The position numbers and the translations under genes were made by a program. 64,000 nt of DNA from Streptomyces sp. 6-11-2 (lineage in GTDB: Bacteria > Actinomycetota > Actinomycetes > Streptomycetales > Streptomycetaceae), in assembly GCF_006540305.1 (NCBI RefSeq), contig NZ_BJOR01000001.1:1302001-1366000 (forward strand), written 5' to 3'. Positions 42,549-51,355 of the stretch are shown piece after piece; the stretch's first letter is position 1; each line of letters starts with the position of its first letter. The notes under the pieces were generated by a model. That model ran no database searches. It saw only the letters and a program-made list of their open reading frames with translations, and was not told where the DNA came from.

Positions 42549-42632
42549 ATGTCTGGAACTGGAGTCGCCTTGGTGAGCCGACGGCACGTCGACCACGGCC
42601 GCATGTCCAGCGCCATCTGTCCGGCGAGCTGA
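42549..42632 (+). CDS. Cysteine-operon leader peptide (27 aa)
   Basis: ATG 42549 opens a 27-codon ORF containing RRHVDHGRMSSAIC and ending CPAS, with one Cys at residue 24. This RRHxDLxRxxSAxC pattern is that of the actinobacterial putative leader peptides found in front of sulfur-assimilation genes. It precedes the sulfite reductase gene by 209 bp. Ribosome stalling at the single Cys codon near the end would make downstream expression respond to cysteinyl-tRNA. Confidence 0.85.
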   Translation: MSGTGVALVSRRHVDHGRMSSAICPAS

Positions 42633-42643
42633 CGTCACCCGCT

Positions 42644-42760
42644 GTGGCCTGACGGCCACGGGCCCGGGTCCACCGGTTCTCCCGCTTTTCCGGTTTTCCG
42701 GTTTTCCTGTTTTGCTGCTTTTTCAGCTTCCCCCGCTTTTCCCACCTGCGCACAGACGCG
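42644..42760 (+). promoter_or_regulatory. Leader region: hairpin then pyrimidine-rich tract (candidate attenuator)
   Basis: A 6-bp stem gtggcc/ggccac (42644-42659) starts 11 bp after the leader-peptide stop. It is followed by an atypical pyrimidine tract (~42680-42750) made of repeated cggttttc/cttttcc units, rich in T and C and poor in G. In a genome this GC-rich the T runs stand out. A UC-rich unstructured leader fits a Rho-loading site or an attenuator region. Confidence 0.55.
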
Positions 42761-42841
42761 CACGCCTGCCCGTCTGCCGATGTGCCCTGCGCCCGCGCAG
42801 GTAAGAGCCGCATTCCCGCTGTCCCGAAGGACGTATCGACC

Positions 42842-44533
42842 ATGGCCGCCTCTCCGCAGAACCCCACCGCGCCCCGCCGCAAGGTGAGCCGTCACCGCGG
42901 CGAGGGGCAGTGGGCCGTGGGGCACCTGACCCCGCTCAACGGCAACGAACAGTTCAAGAAGGACGACGACGGTCTCAATGTGCGGACGCGCATTGAGACG
43001 ATCTACTCCAAGCGCGGTTTCGACTCGATCGACCCCAACGACCTGCGCGGCCGGATGCGCTGGTGGGGGCTGTACACCCAGCGCAAGCCCGGCATCGACG
43101 GCGGCAAGACCGCGATCCTGGAGCCGGAGGAGCTGGACGACCGCTACTTCATGATGCGTGTGCGCATCGACGGCGGCCGGCTGACCACCCGGCAGCTGCG
43201 GGTCATCGGCGAGGTCTCGCAGGAGTTCGCGCGCGGCACCGCCGACATCACCGACCGGCAGAACATCCAGTACCACTGGATCCGGATCGAGGACGTGCCG
43301 GAGATCTGGAACCGCCTGGAGGCCGTCGGCCTGTCCACGGTCACCGCCTGCGGCGACACCCCGCGCGTGATGATCGGCTCCCCCGTCGCCGGCATCGCCG
43401 AGGACGAGATCGTCGACGCCACCCCGGCGCTGGAGGAGATACAGCGCCGCGTCCTGGGCAACAAGGCCTACTCGAACCTCCCCCGGAAGTTCAAGACGGC
43501 CATCTCCGGCTCCCCGCTGCTCGACGTGGTCCACGAGATCAACGACGTCGCGTTCGTGGGCGTACGCCACCCCGAGCACGGGCCCGGCTTCGACCTGTGG
43601 GTCGGCGGCGGCCTGTCCACGAACCCCAAGCTGGGCGTGCGGCTGGGCGCCTGGGTACCGCTGGAGGAGGTCCCGGACGTCTACGAGGGCGTCCTGTCGA
43701 TCTTCCGTGACTACGGCTACCGGCGGCTGCGCAACCGGGCCCGGCTGAAGTTCCTGGTCGCCGACTGGGGCGCGGAGAAGTTCCGCCAGGTACTGGAGGA
43801 CGAGTACCTGAAGCGCGGGCTCGTCGACGGGCCCGCCCCCGAGGAGCCGGTCCAGCGGTGGCGCGACCACGTCGGGGTGCACCGGCAGAACGACGGCCGT
43901 CACTACGTCGGTTTCGCCCCGCGGGTCGGCCGCGTCGACGGCGCCACCCTGACGAAGATCGCCGAACTGGCCGAGGCGCACGGCTCGGGACGGGTCCGTA
44001 CCACCGTCGAGCAGAAGATGATCATCCTCGACGTCGAGGGGGACCAGGTCGACTCGCTGGTCGCGGGTCTGGAGGCGCTGGACCTCACCGCCCGGCCGTC
44101 CACGTTCCGGCGCGGCACCATGGCCTGCACCGGCATCGAGTTCTGCAAGCTCGCCATCGTCGAGACCAAGGCGCGCGGCGCCACGCTGATCGACGAACTG
44201 GAGCGCCGCCTGCCGGACTTCGACGAGCCGATCACCATCAACCTCAACGGCTGCCCCAACGCCTGCGCCCGCATCCAGGTGGCGGACATCGGCCTCAAGG
44301 GCCAACTGGTCGTCGACGACCGGGGCGAGCAGGTCGAGGGCTACCAGGTGCACCTGGGCGGCGCGCTCGGCCTGGAGCCCGGCTTCGGCCGGAAGGTGCG
44401 CGGGCTGAAGGTGACGGCGCGGGAGCTGCCCGACTACATCGAGCGGGTCCTGACCCGCTTCCAGGAGCGGCGCGAGGACGGCGAGCGGTTCGCCGCCTGG
44501 GCCGCGCGGGCGTCCGAGGAGGAGCTGTCATGA
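42842..44533 (+). CDS. Ferredoxin-dependent sulfite reductase (siroheme, 4Fe-4S)
   Basis: This 563-residue protein has cluster ligands Cys429, Cys435, Cys471 and Cys475 (ACTGIEFC ... NGCPNAC), the last also bridging siroheme. Tyr78 (WWGLYTQRKPG) and Cys170 (TACGDTPR) correspond to the SirA Tyr–Cys pair. It reduces sulfite to sulfide with six electrons from ferredoxin. First structural gene of the operon; the ATG is preceded by GAAGGA. Nitrite reductase is less likely given the cysHCDN context. Confidence 0.95.
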   Translation: MAASPQNPTAPRRKVSRHRGEGQWAVGHLTPLNGNEQFKKDDDGLNVRTRIETIYSKRGFDSIDPNDLRGRMRWWGLYTQRKPGIDGGKTAILEPEELDDRYFMMRVRIDGGRLTTRQLRVIGEVSQEFARGTADITDRQNIQYHWIRIEDVPEIWNRLEAVGLSTVTACGDTPRVMIGSPVAGIAEDEIVDATPALEEIQRRVLGNKAYSNLPRKFKTAISGSPLLDVVHEINDVAFVGVRHPEHGPGFDLWVGGGLSTNPKLGVRLGAWVPLEEVPDVYEGVLSIFRDYGYRRLRNRARLKFLVADWGAEKFRQVLEDEYLKRGLVDGPAPEEPVQRWRDHVGVHRQNDGRHYVGFAPRVGRVDGATLTKIAELAEAHGSGRVRTTVEQKMIILDVEGDQVDSLVAGLEALDLTARPSTFRRGTMACTGIEFCKLAIVETKARGATLIDELERRLPDFDEPITINLNGCPNACARIQVADIGLKGQLVVDDRGEQVEGYQVHLGGALGLEPGFGRKVRGLKVTARELPDYIERVLTRFQERREDGERFAAWAARASEEELS

Positions 44534-44712
44534 GCGAGCGGGCCGCCCCCTTCTACTGCCCGTACTGCGGCGAGGAGGACCTCCGTCCCAACGAGGAGGG
44601 CCACGGTGCCTGGGAGTGCGCGGGATGCAACCGGGCCTTCCGGCTGAAGTTCCTCGGGCTGCTCGCCCGGGGCGTCGGGCGAGCCGGCCAGGAAGGGGAC
44701 GAGGGGATATGA
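44530..44712 (+). CDS. Small zinc-ribbon protein of the sulfate operon
   Basis: This 60-residue protein has two CXXC pairs (FYCPYCGEED, WECAGCNRAF), a zinc or rubredoxin-like ribbon. It overlaps sulfite reductase upstream and cysH downstream, each by ATGA, so it is translated in step with both. Position suggests an accessory for electron transfer or cluster/metal handling; no direct evidence. Confidence 0.88.
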   Translation: MSERAAPFYCPYCGEEDLRPNEEGHGAWECAGCNRAFRLKFLGLLARGVGRAGQEGDEGI

Positions 44713-45419
44713 CCACGACTCCGGAAGCAGGCGTGGAAGCCGGGTTGAAGGCGCTGGCCGAACAGGCCGGCCACGATCTGGAGGACGCCTCCGCGCTGGA
44801 GATCCTCCAGTGGGCCACCGGCACCTTCGGCCGCCGGTTCTGCGTCACCTCGTCCATGGAGGACGCGGTGGTCGCCCACCTCGCCTCCCGTGCGATGCCG
44901 GGCGTGGACGTGGTGTTCCTCGACACCGGCTACCACTTCCCGGAGACCATCGGCACCCGCGACGCGGTCGAGGCCGTGATGAACGTCCACGTCATCACCC
45001 TCACCCCGGAGCGGACGGTCGCCGAACAGGACGCCGAGTACGGCCCGAAGCTGCACGACCGTGATCCGGACCTGTGCTGCCGACTGCGCAAGGTGCGGCC
45101 GCTGGAGGAGGGCCTGAAGGGCTACACGGCGTGGGCGACCGGGCTGCGCCGCGACGAGTCCCCGACCCGGGCGAACACGCCGGTCGTCGGCTGGGACGAG
45201 AAGCGGCGGAAGGTCAAGATCTCCCCGATCGCCCGCTGGACCCAGGACGACGTGGACGCCTACGTCGCCGAACACGGCGTCCTCACCAACCCGTTGCTGA
45301 TGGACGGCTACGGCTCCGTGGGCTGCGCGCCCTGCACCCGGCGCCTGCTGGAGGGCGAGGACGCGCGCGCCGGCCGCTGGGCGGGCAGCGCCAAGACCGA
45401 ATGCGGACTGCACGGCTGA
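44709..45419 (+). CDS. cysH: Adenylylsulfate reductase (thioredoxin-dependent, 4Fe-4S)
   Basis: This 236-residue protein has Cys123-Cys124 and Cys206/Cys209 (DLCCRLRK ... VGCAPCTR), which ligate the [4Fe-4S] cluster of APS reductases, and catalytic Cys232 in the C-terminal KTECGLHG. It reduces APS to sulfite. The cluster Cys mean APS rather than PAPS is the substrate, so CysC in this operon would serve other PAPS needs. ATGA overlap with the zinc-ribbon gene. Confidence 0.96.
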   Translation: MTTTPEAGVEAGLKALAEQAGHDLEDASALEILQWATGTFGRRFCVTSSMEDAVVAHLASRAMPGVDVVFLDTGYHFPETIGTRDAVEAVMNVHVITLTPERTVAEQDAEYGPKLHDRDPDLCCRLRKVRPLEEGLKGYTAWATGLRRDESPTRANTPVVGWDEKRRKVKISPIARWTQDDVDAYVAEHGVLTNPLLMDGYGSVGCAPCTRRLLEGEDARAGRWAGSAKTECGLHG

Positions 45420-45467
45420 CCCATGACCGTGCTTTCCACGACCGCTTCCAGACACAGGGAGACACAC

Positions 45468-46004
45468 GTGACGACCGGAGCCACCGTCTGGCTCACGGGT
45501 CTGCCGAGCGCCGGCAAGACCACCATCGCGCACGAACTGGCCGGGCGGCTGCGTGCGGAGGGCCACCGTGTCGAGGTGCTCGACGGCGACGAGATCCGCG
45601 AGTTCCTCTCCGCGGGCCTCGGCTTCAGCCGCGCGGACCGGCACACCAACGTGCGGCGCATCGGCTTCGTCGCCGAACTGCTCGCCCGCAACGGCGTCAA
45701 GGCGCTGGTCCCGGTGATCGCGCCGTACTCCGACAGCCGCGACGCGGTGCGCGAATGGCACGCGAAGAACGGCACGGCGTACCTGGAGGTGCACGTCGCC
45801 ACCCCGGTCGAGGTGTGCTCCGTACGCGATGTGAAGGGTCTGTACGCCAAGCAGGCCGCGGGCGAACTGACAGGACTGACGGGCGTCGACGACCCGTACG
45901 AGGAGCCCCTGTCGCCGGACCTGCGCGTCGAGTCGCAGCACCAGACGGTCCGGGAGTCGGCGGCTTCCGTGCACACGCTGCTCAGCGAGAGGGGACTGGC
46001 ATGA
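45468..46004 (+). CDS. cysC: Adenylylsulfate kinase
   Basis: This 178-residue protein has P-loop GLPSAGKT, LDGDEIREFLSAGLGFSRADRHTNVRRIGFVA and KGLYAKQAAGELTGLTGVDDPYE. It phosphorylates APS to PAPS. GTG 45468 has GGGAGA at 8 nt and matches family start VTTGATVWLTG; an ATG at 45423 would add 15 residues without family support. The stop overlaps cysD by ATGA. Confidence 0.96.
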   Translation: MTTGATVWLTGLPSAGKTTIAHELAGRLRAEGHRVEVLDGDEIREFLSAGLGFSRADRHTNVRRIGFVAELLARNGVKALVPVIAPYSDSRDAVREWHAKNGTAYLEVHVATPVEVCSVRDVKGLYAKQAAGELTGLTGVDDPYEEPLSPDLRVESQHQTVRESAASVHTLLSERGLA

Positions 46005-46945
46005 CGACCGTCGCCAAGACCAAGGCGGGCGACGAGGGGACGGGCAGTCCGTACGCCCTCTCCCATCTGGACGCGCTGGAATCCGAGGCGGTGCACATCT
46101 TCCGCGAGGTGGCGGGCGAGTTCGAGAACCCGGTGATCCTGTTCTCCGGGGGCAAGGACTCCATCGTCATGCTGCACCTGGCGCTGAAGGCGTTCAGGCC
46201 CGCCGCGGTCCCCTTCTCGCTGCTGCACGTGGACACCGGGCACAACTTCCCCGAGGTCCTCGACTACCGCGACCGCACGGTGGCCGGGCACGGCCTGCGG
46301 CTGCACGTCGCCTCCGTGCAGGACTACATCGACCGTGGCGTCCTCAAGGAGCGCGCGGACGGCACCCGCAACCCGCTCCAGACCCTCCCGCTGACCGAGA
46401 AGATCCAGTCCGAGCGGTTCGACGCGGTCTTCGGCGGCGGCCGCCGCGACGAGGAGAAGGCCCGCGCCAAGGAGCGGGTGTTCTCGCTGCGGGACGAGTT
46501 CTCCCAGTGGGACCCGCGCCGTCAGCGGCCCGAGCTGTGGAACCTCTACAACGGCCGGCACGCGCCCGGCGAGCACGTCCGGGTGTTCCCGCTGTCCAAC
46601 TGGACCGAGCTGGACGTGTGGCAGTACATCGCCCGCGAGGGCATCGAGCTGCCCGGGATCTACTACGCCCACACGCGCGAGGTCTTCCGGCGCGACGGCA
46701 TGTGGCTGACCGCAGGCGACTGGGGTGGCCCCAAGGACGACGAGGCCGTGGAGAAGCGGCTCGTGCGCTACCGCACCGTCGGCGACATGTCGTGCACCGG
46801 CGCCGTGGACTCCGACGCCGACACCATCGAGAAGGTGATCACCGAGATCGCCGCCTCGCGCCTCACCGAGCGCGGCGCCACCCGGGCCGACGACAAGCTG
46901 TCCGAGGCCGCGATGGAAGACCGCAAGCGCGAGGGGTACTTCTAG
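46001..46945 (+). CDS. cysD: Sulfate adenylyltransferase subunit 2
   Basis: This 314-residue protein has PP-loop VILFSGGKDSIVMLHLALKAF, plus FDAVFGGGRRDEEKARAKER and LSNWTELDVWQYI. With CysN it makes APS from ATP and sulfate. ATG 46001 overlaps cysC. Confidence 0.97.
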   Translation: MTTVAKTKAGDEGTGSPYALSHLDALESEAVHIFREVAGEFENPVILFSGGKDSIVMLHLALKAFRPAAVPFSLLHVDTGHNFPEVLDYRDRTVAGHGLRLHVASVQDYIDRGVLKERADGTRNPLQTLPLTEKIQSERFDAVFGGGRRDEEKARAKERVFSLRDEFSQWDPRRQRPELWNLYNGRHAPGEHVRVFPLSNWTELDVWQYIAREGIELPGIYYAHTREVFRRDGMWLTAGDWGGPKDDEAVEKRLVRYRTVGDMSCTGAVDSDADTIEKVITEIAASRLTERGATRADDKLSEAAMEDRKREGYF

Positions 46946-46947
46946 AG

Positions 46948-48282
46948 ATGACCACGACCACGACCACGGACCTGGCGGCCACGACCCTGCTGCGGTTCGC
47001 GACCGCCGGCTCCGTCGACGACGGCAAGTCCACCCTGGTGGGCCGGCTGCTGCACGACTCCAAGTCGGTCCTCGCCGACCAGCTGGAGGCCGTGGAGCGT
47101 GCCTCCGCGAGCCGCGGCCAGCAGGCCCCGGACCTCGCGCTGCTGACGGACGGGCTGCGCGCCGAGCGCGAGCAGGGCATCACCATCGACGTGGCCTACC
47201 GCTACTTCGCCACCCCGCGCCGCCGGTTCATCCTCGCGGACACCCCGGGCCATGTGCAGTACACGCGGAACATGGTCACCGGCGCGTCCACCGCCGAACT
47301 GACGGTGATCCTGGTGGACGCCCGCAACGGCGTGGTGGAGCAGACCCGCCGGCACGCGGCGATCGCCGCGCTGCTGCGCGTGCCGCACGTGGTCCTGGCC
47401 GTGAACAAGATGGACCTGGTCGACTACCGGGAGTCCGTGTTCGCCGCGATCGCCGAGGAGTTCACGGCGTACGCCACCGAACTGGGCGTCCCCGAGGTCA
47501 CCGCGATCCCGATCTCGGCGCTGGTCGGCGACAACGTGGTGGAGCCGTCCGCGACCATGGACTGGTACGGCGGCCCGACCGTCCTGGAGCACCTGGAGAC
47601 GGTCCCGGTCAGCCACGACCTGGCGCACTGCCACGCACGACTGCCCGTGCAGTACGTGATCCGGCCGCAGACCGCCGAGCACCCCGACTACCGCGGCTAC
47701 GCCGGCCAGATCGCCGCCGGCAGCTTCCGGGTCGGCGACGAGGTCACGGTGCTGCCGTCCGGCCGCACCACCCGGATCTCCGGCATCGACCTGCTCGGTG
47801 AGCCGGTCGACGTGGCCTGGACGACGCAGTCGGTGACGGTCCTGCTCCAGGACGACATCGACGTCTCGCGCGGCGACCTGATGGTGCCGAGCAAGGACGC
47901 GCCCGCCACCACCCAGGACGTGGAGGCGACCGTCTGCCACGTCGCCGACCAGCCGCTGACCGTCGGCCACCGGGTGCTGCTCAAGCACGGCACCCGCACG
48001 GTCAAGGCGATCGTCAAGGACATCCCGTCCCGGCTCACCCTGGACGACCTGTCCCTGCACCCGCACCCCGGGCAGCTCGTCGCCAACGACATCGGCCGGG
48101 TGAAGATCCGCACCGCCGAGCCGCTGCCGGTCGACTCCTACGCCGACTCGCGGCGCACCGGCTCGTTCATCCTGATCGACCCCTCCGACGGCACCACGCT
48201 CACCGCGGGCATGGTCGGCGAGTCGTTCGCCTCGCCGGTACCGGTCAAGGACGCGGCGGACGAGGACGGCTGGGACTTCTGA
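46948..48282 (+). CDS. cysN: Sulfate adenylyltransferase subunit 1 (GTPase)
   Basis: This 444-residue EF-Tu-like GTPase has GSVDDGKSTLVGRLLHDSK, ADTPGHVQYTRNMVTGAS and NKMDLVDY. It couples GTP hydrolysis to sulfate activation by CysD. No CysC fusion; CysC is separate here. It starts 2 bp after cysD. Confidence 0.97.
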   Translation: MTTTTTTDLAATTLLRFATAGSVDDGKSTLVGRLLHDSKSVLADQLEAVERASASRGQQAPDLALLTDGLRAEREQGITIDVAYRYFATPRRRFILADTPGHVQYTRNMVTGASTAELTVILVDARNGVVEQTRRHAAIAALLRVPHVVLAVNKMDLVDYRESVFAAIAEEFTAYATELGVPEVTAIPISALVGDNVVEPSATMDWYGGPTVLEHLETVPVSHDLAHCHARLPVQYVIRPQTAEHPDYRGYAGQIAAGSFRVGDEVTVLPSGRTTRISGIDLLGEPVDVAWTTQSVTVLLQDDIDVSRGDLMVPSKDAPATTQDVEATVCHVADQPLTVGHRVLLKHGTRTVKAIVKDIPSRLTLDDLSLHPHPGQLVANDIGRVKIRTAEPLPVDSYADSRRTGSFILIDPSDGTTLTAGMVGESFASPVPVKDAADEDGWDF

Positions 48283-48284
48283 CC

Positions 48285-48389
48285 ATGAACTCCCCCGACT
48301 TCTACTCGACGTTCGCCAAGGAGGGCGGCCGCGTCGGCAGCGGCGCCCTCGGCAGCGGACAGGGCGGAGTGGCCCGATGTGTGCGCTGA
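48285..48389 (+). CDS. Possible 34-aa ORF after cysN
   Basis: ATG 48285 follows cysN by 2 bp and gives a 34-residue ORF (MNSPDFYSTFAKEGGRVGSG...) ending before the transporter gene. No family recognised and no clear ribosome binding site beyond the cysN end. Tight placement in the operon is the only support. Confidence 0.3.
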   Translation: MNSPDFYSTFAKEGGRVGSGALGSGQGGVARCVR

Positions 48390-48507
48390 CGTACGCGCAC
48401 TGCCCGCGCGCCCTCACCCCCCACCCCCCGCGTAGACGAAGACCTGCCGACCTCCCGGCCACGACCTGACGGGCGTGACCGCCGGGCCTGCGAGAGGACA
48501 GCCTCCC

Positions 48508-49656
48508 GTGCCAGCCAACCGTGCCCCGTTCCGCAACCGCCCGACCGGGGGCTCCCCCGGGCCCGTACTGCGCCGCGGCCTCGCCGTGGTCGCCGCCCTG
48601 CCCCTGCTCGCGCTCGCCGCCTGCGGCTACGGCTCCCAGGCCGACGACGACGGCGCCAAGCAGAAGGTGGCCGCCGGGGCCGAGAAGACCGACGGTCTCG
48701 ACTCGGTCAGGATCGGCTACTTCGGCAACCTGACGCACGCGACCGCGCTGGTCGGGGTGCAGAAGGGCTTCTTCCAGAAGGAGTTGGGCGCGACGGTCGT
48801 CAAGCCGTCGGTCTTCAACGCCGGGCCGTCCGAGATCGAGGCCCTCAACTCCGGCTCCATCGACATCGGCTGGATCGGCCCGTCCCCGGCGATCAACGGC
48901 TACACCAAGTCGGCCGGCAAGAGCCTGCGCATCATCGGCGGTTCGGCCTCCGGCGGGGTCAAGCTGGTGGTCAACCCGGCGAAGATCAAGTCCCTGGAGG
49001 ACGTCAAGGGCAAGAAGATCGCGACCCCGCAGCTGGGCAACACGCAGGACGTGGCGTTCCTCAACTGGATCGCGGAACAGGGCTGGAAGGTCGACGCGCA
49101 GAGCGGCAAGGGCGACGTCTCCGTGGTCCGCACCGACAACAAGATCACCCCCGACGCCTACAAGTCCGGCTCCATCGACGGCGCCTGGGTGCCGGAGCCG
49201 ACCGCGTCCAAGCTGGTCGCCGAGGGTGCCAAGGTGCTGCTGGACGAGGCGTCGCTGTGGCCCGACAAGAAGTTCGTGATCACGAACATCATCGTGTCGC
49301 AGAAGTTCCTCACGGAGCACCCGAAGGCCGTCGAGGCGGTCCTGAAGGCCTCCGTGGACACCAACAAGTGGATCAACGCCAACCCGGACGAGGCGAAGGC
49401 CGCGGCGAACAAGCAGCTGGGCATCGACTCCGGCAAGGAACTGCCGGAGAACGTCCTGGACCCGGCGTGGAAGTCCATCCGGATCACCGACGACCCGCTG
49501 GCCTCGACCCTCGACGCCCAGGCGCAACACGCGGTCATGGCGGGCCTGCTGCAGAGCCCGAAGCTGGCCGGCATCTACGACCTCGCCCCGCTGAACAAGG
49601 TCCTGAAGGCCGCGGGCGAGCCGACCGTCAGCGACGCCGGTCTCGGCGCCGAGTAA
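48508..49656 (+). CDS. ABC transporter substrate-binding lipoprotein (sulfonate/aliphatic-type)
   Basis: This ~382-residue protein has a signal peptide with lipobox LALAAC (Cys39) and the SsuA/NMT1-like fold: VRIGYFGNLTHATALVGVQKGFFQKELG ... SGSIDIGWIGPSPAINGYTKSAGKSLRIIGGSASGG. It captures a sulfur source outside the membrane. GTG 48508 is chosen for GAGAGGA upstream; GTG 48475 would add 11 residues. The operon context favours sulfonates or sulfate esters over nitrate. Confidence 0.93.
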   Translation: MPANRAPFRNRPTGGSPGPVLRRGLAVVAALPLLALAACGYGSQADDDGAKQKVAAGAEKTDGLDSVRIGYFGNLTHATALVGVQKGFFQKELGATVVKPSVFNAGPSEIEALNSGSIDIGWIGPSPAINGYTKSAGKSLRIIGGSASGGVKLVVNPAKIKSLEDVKGKKIATPQLGNTQDVAFLNWIAEQGWKVDAQSGKGDVSVVRTDNKITPDAYKSGSIDGAWVPEPTASKLVAEGAKVLLDEASLWPDKKFVITNIIVSQKFLTEHPKAVEAVLKASVDTNKWINANPDEAKAAANKQLGIDSGKELPENVLDPAWKSIRITDDPLASTLDAQAQHAVMAGLLQSPKLAGIYDLAPLNKVLKAAGEPTVSDAGLGAE

Positions 49657-49692
49657 AGCCCGTAGCCGAAGAGTTCCCAGGAGGTGACGACC

Positions 49693-50472
49693 ATGGCCAC
49701 GACCCTTGCCAGGGCCGCCGAGACCGTAGAGCACGCGGCCCGCCTCGAGAACGTCTCGAAGTCCTTCGCGGCACCGGGCGGGCAGCAGCTCGTCCTGGAC
49801 GGCATCAGCCTCGATGTCGCTCCGGGCGAGTTCGTCACCCTCCTGGGGGCCTCGGGCTGCGGCAAGTCCACCCTGCTGAACCTGGTGGCGGGGCTGGACC
49901 GGCCGACCGCCGGGTCCATCACGACGGACGGCCGCCCCGCCCTGATGTTCCAGGAGCACGCCCTCTTCCCCTGGCTGACCGCAGGCAAGAACATCGAACT
50001 CGCCCTCAGGCTGCGGGGGGTGGCGAAGCCGGAGCGGCGCGGCCGGGCCGAGGAGCTGCTCGAACTCGTCCGGCTGAAGGGCGCGTACGGCAAGCGCGTC
50101 CACGAACTGTCCGGCGGGATGCGCCAGCGCGTGGCGATGGCCCGGGCGCTGGCCCAGGAGAGCAACCTGCTGCTGATGGACGAGCCGTTCGCGGCGCTGG
50201 ACGCCATCACGCGGGACGTCCTGCACGACGAGCTGACCCGGATCTGGCAGCAGACCGGGGTGTCGGTGCTGTTCGTCACGCACAACGTGCGCGAGGCGGT
50301 GCGGCTGGCCCAGCGCGTGGTGCTGCTGTCCTCCCGTCCGGGCCGGGTGGCCCGCGAGTGGACGGTGGACATTCCGCAGCCGCGCCGCATCGAGGACGCG
50401 CCCGTGGCGGAACTGTCCCTGGAGATCACCGAAGTCCTGCGTGGGGAGATCCGCCGACATGGCCAGCACTGA
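49693..50472 (+). CDS. ABC transporter ATPase (SsuB-like)
   Basis: This ~259-residue protein has Walker A GASGCGKST, signature LSGGMRQRVAMARAL, Walker B LLLMDEPFAALD and H-loop FVTHNVREA. AGGAGG lies 8 nt before ATG 49693. It powers uptake with the adjacent permease and overlaps it by 14 bp. Confidence 0.96.
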   Translation: MATTLARAAETVEHAARLENVSKSFAAPGGQQLVLDGISLDVAPGEFVTLLGASGCGKSTLLNLVAGLDRPTAGSITTDGRPALMFQEHALFPWLTAGKNIELALRLRGVAKPERRGRAEELLELVRLKGAYGKRVHELSGGMRQRVAMARALAQESNLLLMDEPFAALDAITRDVLHDELTRIWQQTGVSVLFVTHNVREAVRLAQRVVLLSSRPGRVAREWTVDIPQPRRIEDAPVAELSLEITEVLRGEIRRHGQH

Positions 50473-51349
50473 GACGAAGACGGCGCGGGGCGGCGAACTG
50501 GCCGACGTGGAGGCCGGTCTCGACGCCCTGGAGACCACGGCGGCCGGCCGTACGCCGCTGCGCCAGACCCTGGTCAACAAGGTCCTGCCACCGGTCGTGG
50601 CGATCGCGGTGGTCCTGGTGGCCTGGCAGGCGCTGATCTCCCTCAAGGTGGTCGACGACCCAAGCAGGCTGCCCTCTCCCGCGGACGTGGGCGCCGAGTT
50701 CAAGGACGCCTGGTTGCATGGCAAGCTGCTCGGCTTCATCTGGACGTCCGTCTCGCGCGGTCTGCTGGGCTTCCTGTTCGCGCTGGCGATCGGCACCCCG
50801 CTGGGCCTGCTGGTGGCCCGGGTGAAGTTCGTGCGGGCGGCCATCGGCCCGATCCTGTCCGGTCTCCAGTCGCTGCCGTCGGTGGCGTGGGTGCCGCCGG
50901 CGGTGATCTGGCTGGGCCTGGACAACTCGATGATGTACGCGGTGATCCTGCTCGGCGCGGTCCCATCCATCGCCAACGGCCTGGTGTCCGGCATCGACCA
51001 GGTGCCACCGCTGTTCCTGCGGGCGGGCCGCACGATGGGCGCGACGGGTGTCCGGGGCGCCTGGCACATCGTCCTGCCGGCCGCGCTGCCGGGCTATCTG
51101 GCCGGTCTGAAGCAGGGCTGGGCGTTCTCCTGGCGCTCGCTGATGGCGGCGGAGATCATCGCCTCCTCGCCGGACCTGGGCATCGGCCTGGGCGCGCTGC
51201 TGGAGAACGGCCGCAACGCCAGCTCCATGGCCATGGTGTTCGAGGCCATCATCCTGATCCTGTTCGTCGGCATCGCCATCGACCTGCTGATCTTCAGTCC
51301 GCTGGAGCGGTGGGTGCTGCGCAGCCGCGGTCTTCTCGTGAAGAGCTGA
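50459..51349 (+). CDS. ABC transporter permease (SsuC-like)
   Basis: This ~296-residue protein has five to six membrane helices and the EAA loop PPLFLRAGRTMGATGVRGAWHIVLPAALPGYLAG of BPD-type permeases. GGGGAG precedes ATG 50459, which lies inside the ATPase gene. Third component of the sulfur-compound importer. Confidence 0.95.
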   Translation: MASTETKTARGGELADVEAGLDALETTAAGRTPLRQTLVNKVLPPVVAIAVVLVAWQALISLKVVDDPSRLPSPADVGAEFKDAWLHGKLLGFIWTSVSRGLLGFLFALAIGTPLGLLVARVKFVRAAIGPILSGLQSLPSVAWVPPAVIWLGLDNSMMYAVILLGAVPSIANGLVSGIDQVPPLFLRAGRTMGATGVRGAWHIVLPAALPGYLAGLKQGWAFSWRSLMAAEIIASSPDLGIGLGALLENGRNASSMAMVFEAIILILFVGIAIDLLIFSPLERWVLRSRGLLVKS

Positions 51350-51355
51350 ACGCCC

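Noticed and set aside
46942..51069. 1375-codon minus-strand open frame
   Set aside because: It lies antisense to cysN and the transporter genes and has Arg/Gly/Asp-rich sequence without domains; a shadow of GC-rich codon bias.
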